A stretch of DNA of 64,000 nucleotides from Acinetobacter sp. C26M (GTDB taxonomy: Bacteria > Pseudomonadota > Gammaproteobacteria > Pseudomonadales > Moraxellaceae): contig NZ_CP098478.1 of assembly GCF_023702675.1 (NCBI RefSeq), positions 1,178,001 to 1,242,000 on the forward strand. The letters are read 5' to 3'. Both the position numbers and the translations under genes were made by a program. A model generated the notes under the pieces. That model saw only the letters and a list, made by a program, of their open reading frames with translations, had not been told where the DNA came from and made no database searches. Shown piece after piece: positions 61,630 to 64,000 of this stretch (the first letter of the stretch is position 1; every line of letters begins with the position of its first letter).

Positions 61630-62436
61630 CTAAGGCAAATGGATGGTGACATGTGCTTCTTCAGCAGGCGCTGAAATCACATTTTGATATGGGTTTAAAG
61701 CATTCTGGTTTTGCTTTGATAACATAAACTTGAGTCCAGCAAAGGTGAGTGCTGCAAACATAAGTAAGAAGATCAGTATCCAGAAAAAAGGCAGTTCATG
61801 GTGAATAATATGTTTAATCTGATCCGGAATTGCTGCAAACGGAGAGAATGCCGCTTTTTTACCTTTGAGATAATCAATTTCGTCACCAACACGGGCGACA
61901 AGATGGTTTAAGCTTTCAACAGATTCCAGTCGATATTTGCCTTGAAAACCGAGTAATAAGCAGTAGTGGAAAACTTCAAGCGAAGCTAAACGCTCTTTAC
62001 CACGACTACGTAATTGTTCCAATATCTCAAAAAAACGATAACCTGCGAGTTGTGAACCAAATAAGCTCAACTGAAGTGGGCTAATCAGCCAAGTATTTTG
62101 CAAGTTAAAGTAGGCTGGATCTTGTTGAGTGGCAATGGTTTCATCAATCAATGCACAAAATGCATATTTCGAATCATGAATATCATCGGCAGAAAATTGC
62201 AATCGTTTGGCCTGCTGCTCAAAACGATTTAATAGATCCAGAATTTTTTCACGGAAATCATTTGGGTTCGATGGAATGTAACGGTTACGAAGCAAGAAGA
62301 CTAAATAAAAACCGTCATGTAATAGATCAATCAAGTTGGTCGCTTGCATTTTATTTTGTGGTTGCTCAGACGTTGGGAAGCCTGAACCAATTTTTCCATC
62401 ATCGAATAAAGAGGGGATGCCTGTGGGTTGAGTCAT
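61630..62436 (-). CDS. tssL: T6SS inner-membrane protein TssL (DotU/IcmH)
   Basis: 268 residues. Cytoplasmic DotU domain (NLIDLLHDGFYLVFLLRNRY; DDIHDSKYAFCALIDETIATQ; LHNT-like NTWLISPLQLSLFG; FEILEQLRSRG) then a single C-terminal membrane helix (FFWILIFLLMFAALTFAGLKFM, about 222-243). No OmpA-like C-terminal extension, so any peptidoglycan anchoring must come from another protein. TssL joins the TssJLM membrane complex and recruits the TssK baseplate. Confidence 0.93.
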   Translation of the reverse strand: MTQPTGIPSLFDDGKIGSGFPTSEQPQNKMQATNLIDLLHDGFYLVFLLRNRYIPSNPNDFREKILDLLNRFEQQAKRLQFSADDIHDSKYAFCALIDETIATQQDPAYFNLQNTWLISPLQLSLFGSQLAGYRFFEILEQLRSRGKERLASLEVFHYCLLLGFQGKYRLESVESLNHLVARVGDEIDYLKGKKAAFSPFAAIPDQIKHIIHHELPFFWILIFLLMFAALTFAGLKFMLSKQNQNALNPYQNVISAPAEEAHVTIHLP

Positions 62437-62446
62437 TGTTATTCTC

Positions 62447-63811
62447 TTAACTATTCATTACGGCAATGAGTTCAATACTGATATCTTGGAATCCGGCTGG
62501 CACATAGACACAGATAGATTCTGATTCAAGCATCCGTTGATACAATTCGTGATGTGGCTCGATTTCAAAATAGCTCACCCCAGAGCGCACAGGAATTGCA
62601 GTTGGGACTTGCATTAAATGATGGAGTGGAACTGCTGGAAGTGCGGCAATAACACGTTGTTCAACATCAATTGTGCTACCCACTTTGAAGCGTAACGGTA
62701 CAATTTGAATAAGTTCATGCGTTTGCATCATGCTGCTTGAAACCGCGATATAGAGACGGGTATCACGGGTAATTTTGTCAGACTCAAGACTACCAACCCA
62801 ATATGATGGTCGTGTTTCTTTCAAGGCAATACTGAAATAACGACTTGAAATAATGGTATCTAATAAATCTCTTAGAATCAGATCAAGCTGCTGAAAACTA
62901 TCTTGTAACTGGTGATGCTTATACTGTGGCAAATGGTCCACATCATACGCGGTCGAGAAGGTCAGTAAAGAACCAGTTAAACGTAATAATTCAGAGAACA
63001 AACGCTCAGGGTGAATCAGTGGATATTGGAGTAAATGGTTCAGCCCTGCATATGCCGTGTTTAAAGCATTGATCAGCCAAAATGAAACAATATCCCCTGA
63101 ACGGAACTCAATCAGTTTCTGTTCATTTTCACGGTTATTACTTTGAATCATCTTAATTTTTGCCTTAATCACGTTCAAAGTACGTTTTAGGTTGTTAATT
63201 AAAGATTCTGATGCAGCAATATGCAAAATTGGCGGAATAAACTTATTATCTAATTCAAAATGGCCTGAGCTTTGGCGTTTAATTTTAGCAACAGGAACAT
63301 ATAAGAATCCATCTAGATTTTGGCTAGGTTGAATATGTTGTTCAAGCAACTTAAATTCGGCACGACGACGTAACAGATTTAGATCAGCTGGACTGGCATC
63401 GGTAAACAGATCGTGGGTTTCTACCAAGTAGTTATGATAACGGCTAGAAACTGAGCGTGTTTCATCGGCAATGTTTTTCTTATTGGCCTGCAAAATTGGT
63501 AGCGCAAGATAAACCGTCATTTCACCTTGCAGATTAAGGTCATCTAACAATAATGGTTCAGGCAACAAGTCTTGGGCAGGCGCATGATAAATTTCACCAT
63601 CTTGCCAAATGATTTCAATTTCTTCTAAAGCTAAAATATGAGTGGAAAGTTGGATTTCATCAAATTTTAACTTCTGTACCCCATAGGCGTGTGGAATCAT
63701 TGCTCGAATGGTGTGATTCAAGCGTTGTTCATGATAAGTATCTTGGATCTGGAAATGTTGAGGACGTAAAAATAAGCCTTCACCCCAAAGAATCTTTTCT
63801 GCTTTAAACAT
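62447..63811 (-). CDS. tssK: T6SS baseplate protein TssK
   Basis: 454 residues, usual length. Recognised by the N-terminal KILWGEGLFLRPQHFQIQD and the C-terminal region with PLRFKVGSTIDVEQRVIAALPAVPLHHLMQVP and VRSGVSYFEIEP. Trimeric TssK connects the baseplate to the membrane complex. Ends 11 bases before tssL begins. Confidence 0.95.
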   Translation of the reverse strand: MFKAEKILWGEGLFLRPQHFQIQDTYHEQRLNHTIRAMIPHAYGVQKLKFDEIQLSTHILALEEIEIIWQDGEIYHAPAQDLLPEPLLLDDLNLQGEMTVYLALPILQANKKNIADETRSVSSRYHNYLVETHDLFTDASPADLNLLRRRAEFKLLEQHIQPSQNLDGFLYVPVAKIKRQSSGHFELDNKFIPPILHIAASESLINNLKRTLNVIKAKIKMIQSNNRENEQKLIEFRSGDIVSFWLINALNTAYAGLNHLLQYPLIHPERLFSELLRLTGSLLTFSTAYDVDHLPQYKHHQLQDSFQQLDLILRDLLDTIISSRYFSIALKETRPSYWVGSLESDKITRDTRLYIAVSSSMMQTHELIQIVPLRFKVGSTIDVEQRVIAALPAVPLHHLMQVPTAIPVRSGVSYFEIEPHHELYQRMLESESICVYVPAGFQDISIELIAVMNS

Positions 63812-63827
63812 ATTTATTTACCAACAA

Positions 63828-64000
63828 TTATTCGTATTCATTCTTTGGCTGAACACCAAGGGTGTCCTGTAGCATTTGTAAAGGATGCTCATCCTTAATC
63901 ACCTGAGTTAACCACTCATGCAGTGGCATTTGGCTCCACTTGATGGTTTTTTGCAGCATATAGCTGACAGGGCTATGCGGCTCATTTTTTTGAAAATAAG
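63828..64000 (-). CDS. tssA: T6SS protein TssA (C-terminus only, rest outside window)
   Basis: About 57 residues at the window edge: YFQKNEPHSPVSYMLQKTIK then a stretch ending in KNEYE. The Y-F-x-x-N-E-P-x-S-P-V motif is the hallmark of the TssA C-terminal (ImpA/VasJ) region. TssA caps and coordinates sheath assembly. It lies 16 bp upstream of tssK in the same operon. Confidence 0.85.
   Translation of the reverse strand, partial: YFQKNEPHSPVSYMLQKTIKWSQMPLHEWLTQVIKDEHPLQMLQDTLGVQPKNEYE

Overview
The window is gamma-proteobacterial chromosome and almost certainly Acinetobacter. The evidence is a CatM-controlled catechol branch of the beta-ketoadipate pathway, an astCADBE arginine succinyltransferase operon next to a Glu/Leu-type dehydrogenase, a Pls/PosA-type NRPS-like synthetase, and a type VI secretion (T6SS) cluster containing a TagX-like M15 peptidase. 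The DNA is AT-rich, genes are densely packed, and I see no rRNA, tRNA, insertion sequence, prophage or CRISPR array. The assignment rests on protein families and gene order; no database search was run.

Layout. (1) 1-6.2 kb: leftward catB-catC-catA-catI-catJ-catF (catF cut by the window edge), with divergent catM; this takes catechol to succinyl-CoA and acetyl-CoA. An OprD-type porin (6.5-7.75 kb) follows, then a Sel1-repeat secreted protein whose C-terminus looks frameshifted. (2) 9.9-28.5 kb: iron and efflux region. It holds a Fur-box-preceded TonB-dependent receptor with a DUF3649/PepSY/DUF3325 inner-membrane cassette, a FecI-FecR-receptor surface-signalling system, and a divergent MdtABC/MuxABC-type RND pump with its own outer-membrane factor. 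(3) 28.9-41 kb: FadE, small membrane ORFs, an alpha/beta hydrolase with a divergent AraC regulator, a third TonB-dependent receptor with a secreted partner, an amidohydrolase/SDR pair and NAD-malic enzyme. (4) 41-51 kb: Lrp/AsnC regulator divergent from gdhA-astCADBE and an APC amino-acid permease. (5) 51-55 kb: pqiA-pqiA-pqiB-pqiC lipid-transport operon, with PqiA present as two half-length proteins. (6) 55-60 kb: a 1332-residue adenylation/carrier/three-C-domain synthetase likely to make a basic homopoly(amino acid), then a PAP2 phosphatase. (7) 60-64 kb: leftward T6SS genes tssA (partial)-tssK-tssL-(unknown)-tagX.

The most interesting points are the poly-amino-acid synthetase with a DME-type basic-residue pocket, the iron receptor/reductase/surface-signalling/RND block sharing one divergent control region, the REP-like palindrome that supplies the catF ribosome-binding site, the CatM operator lying on the catM Shine-Dalgarno, the single-base C-terminal frameshift in the Sel1 protein, and several small unannotated ORFs and long hairpins.
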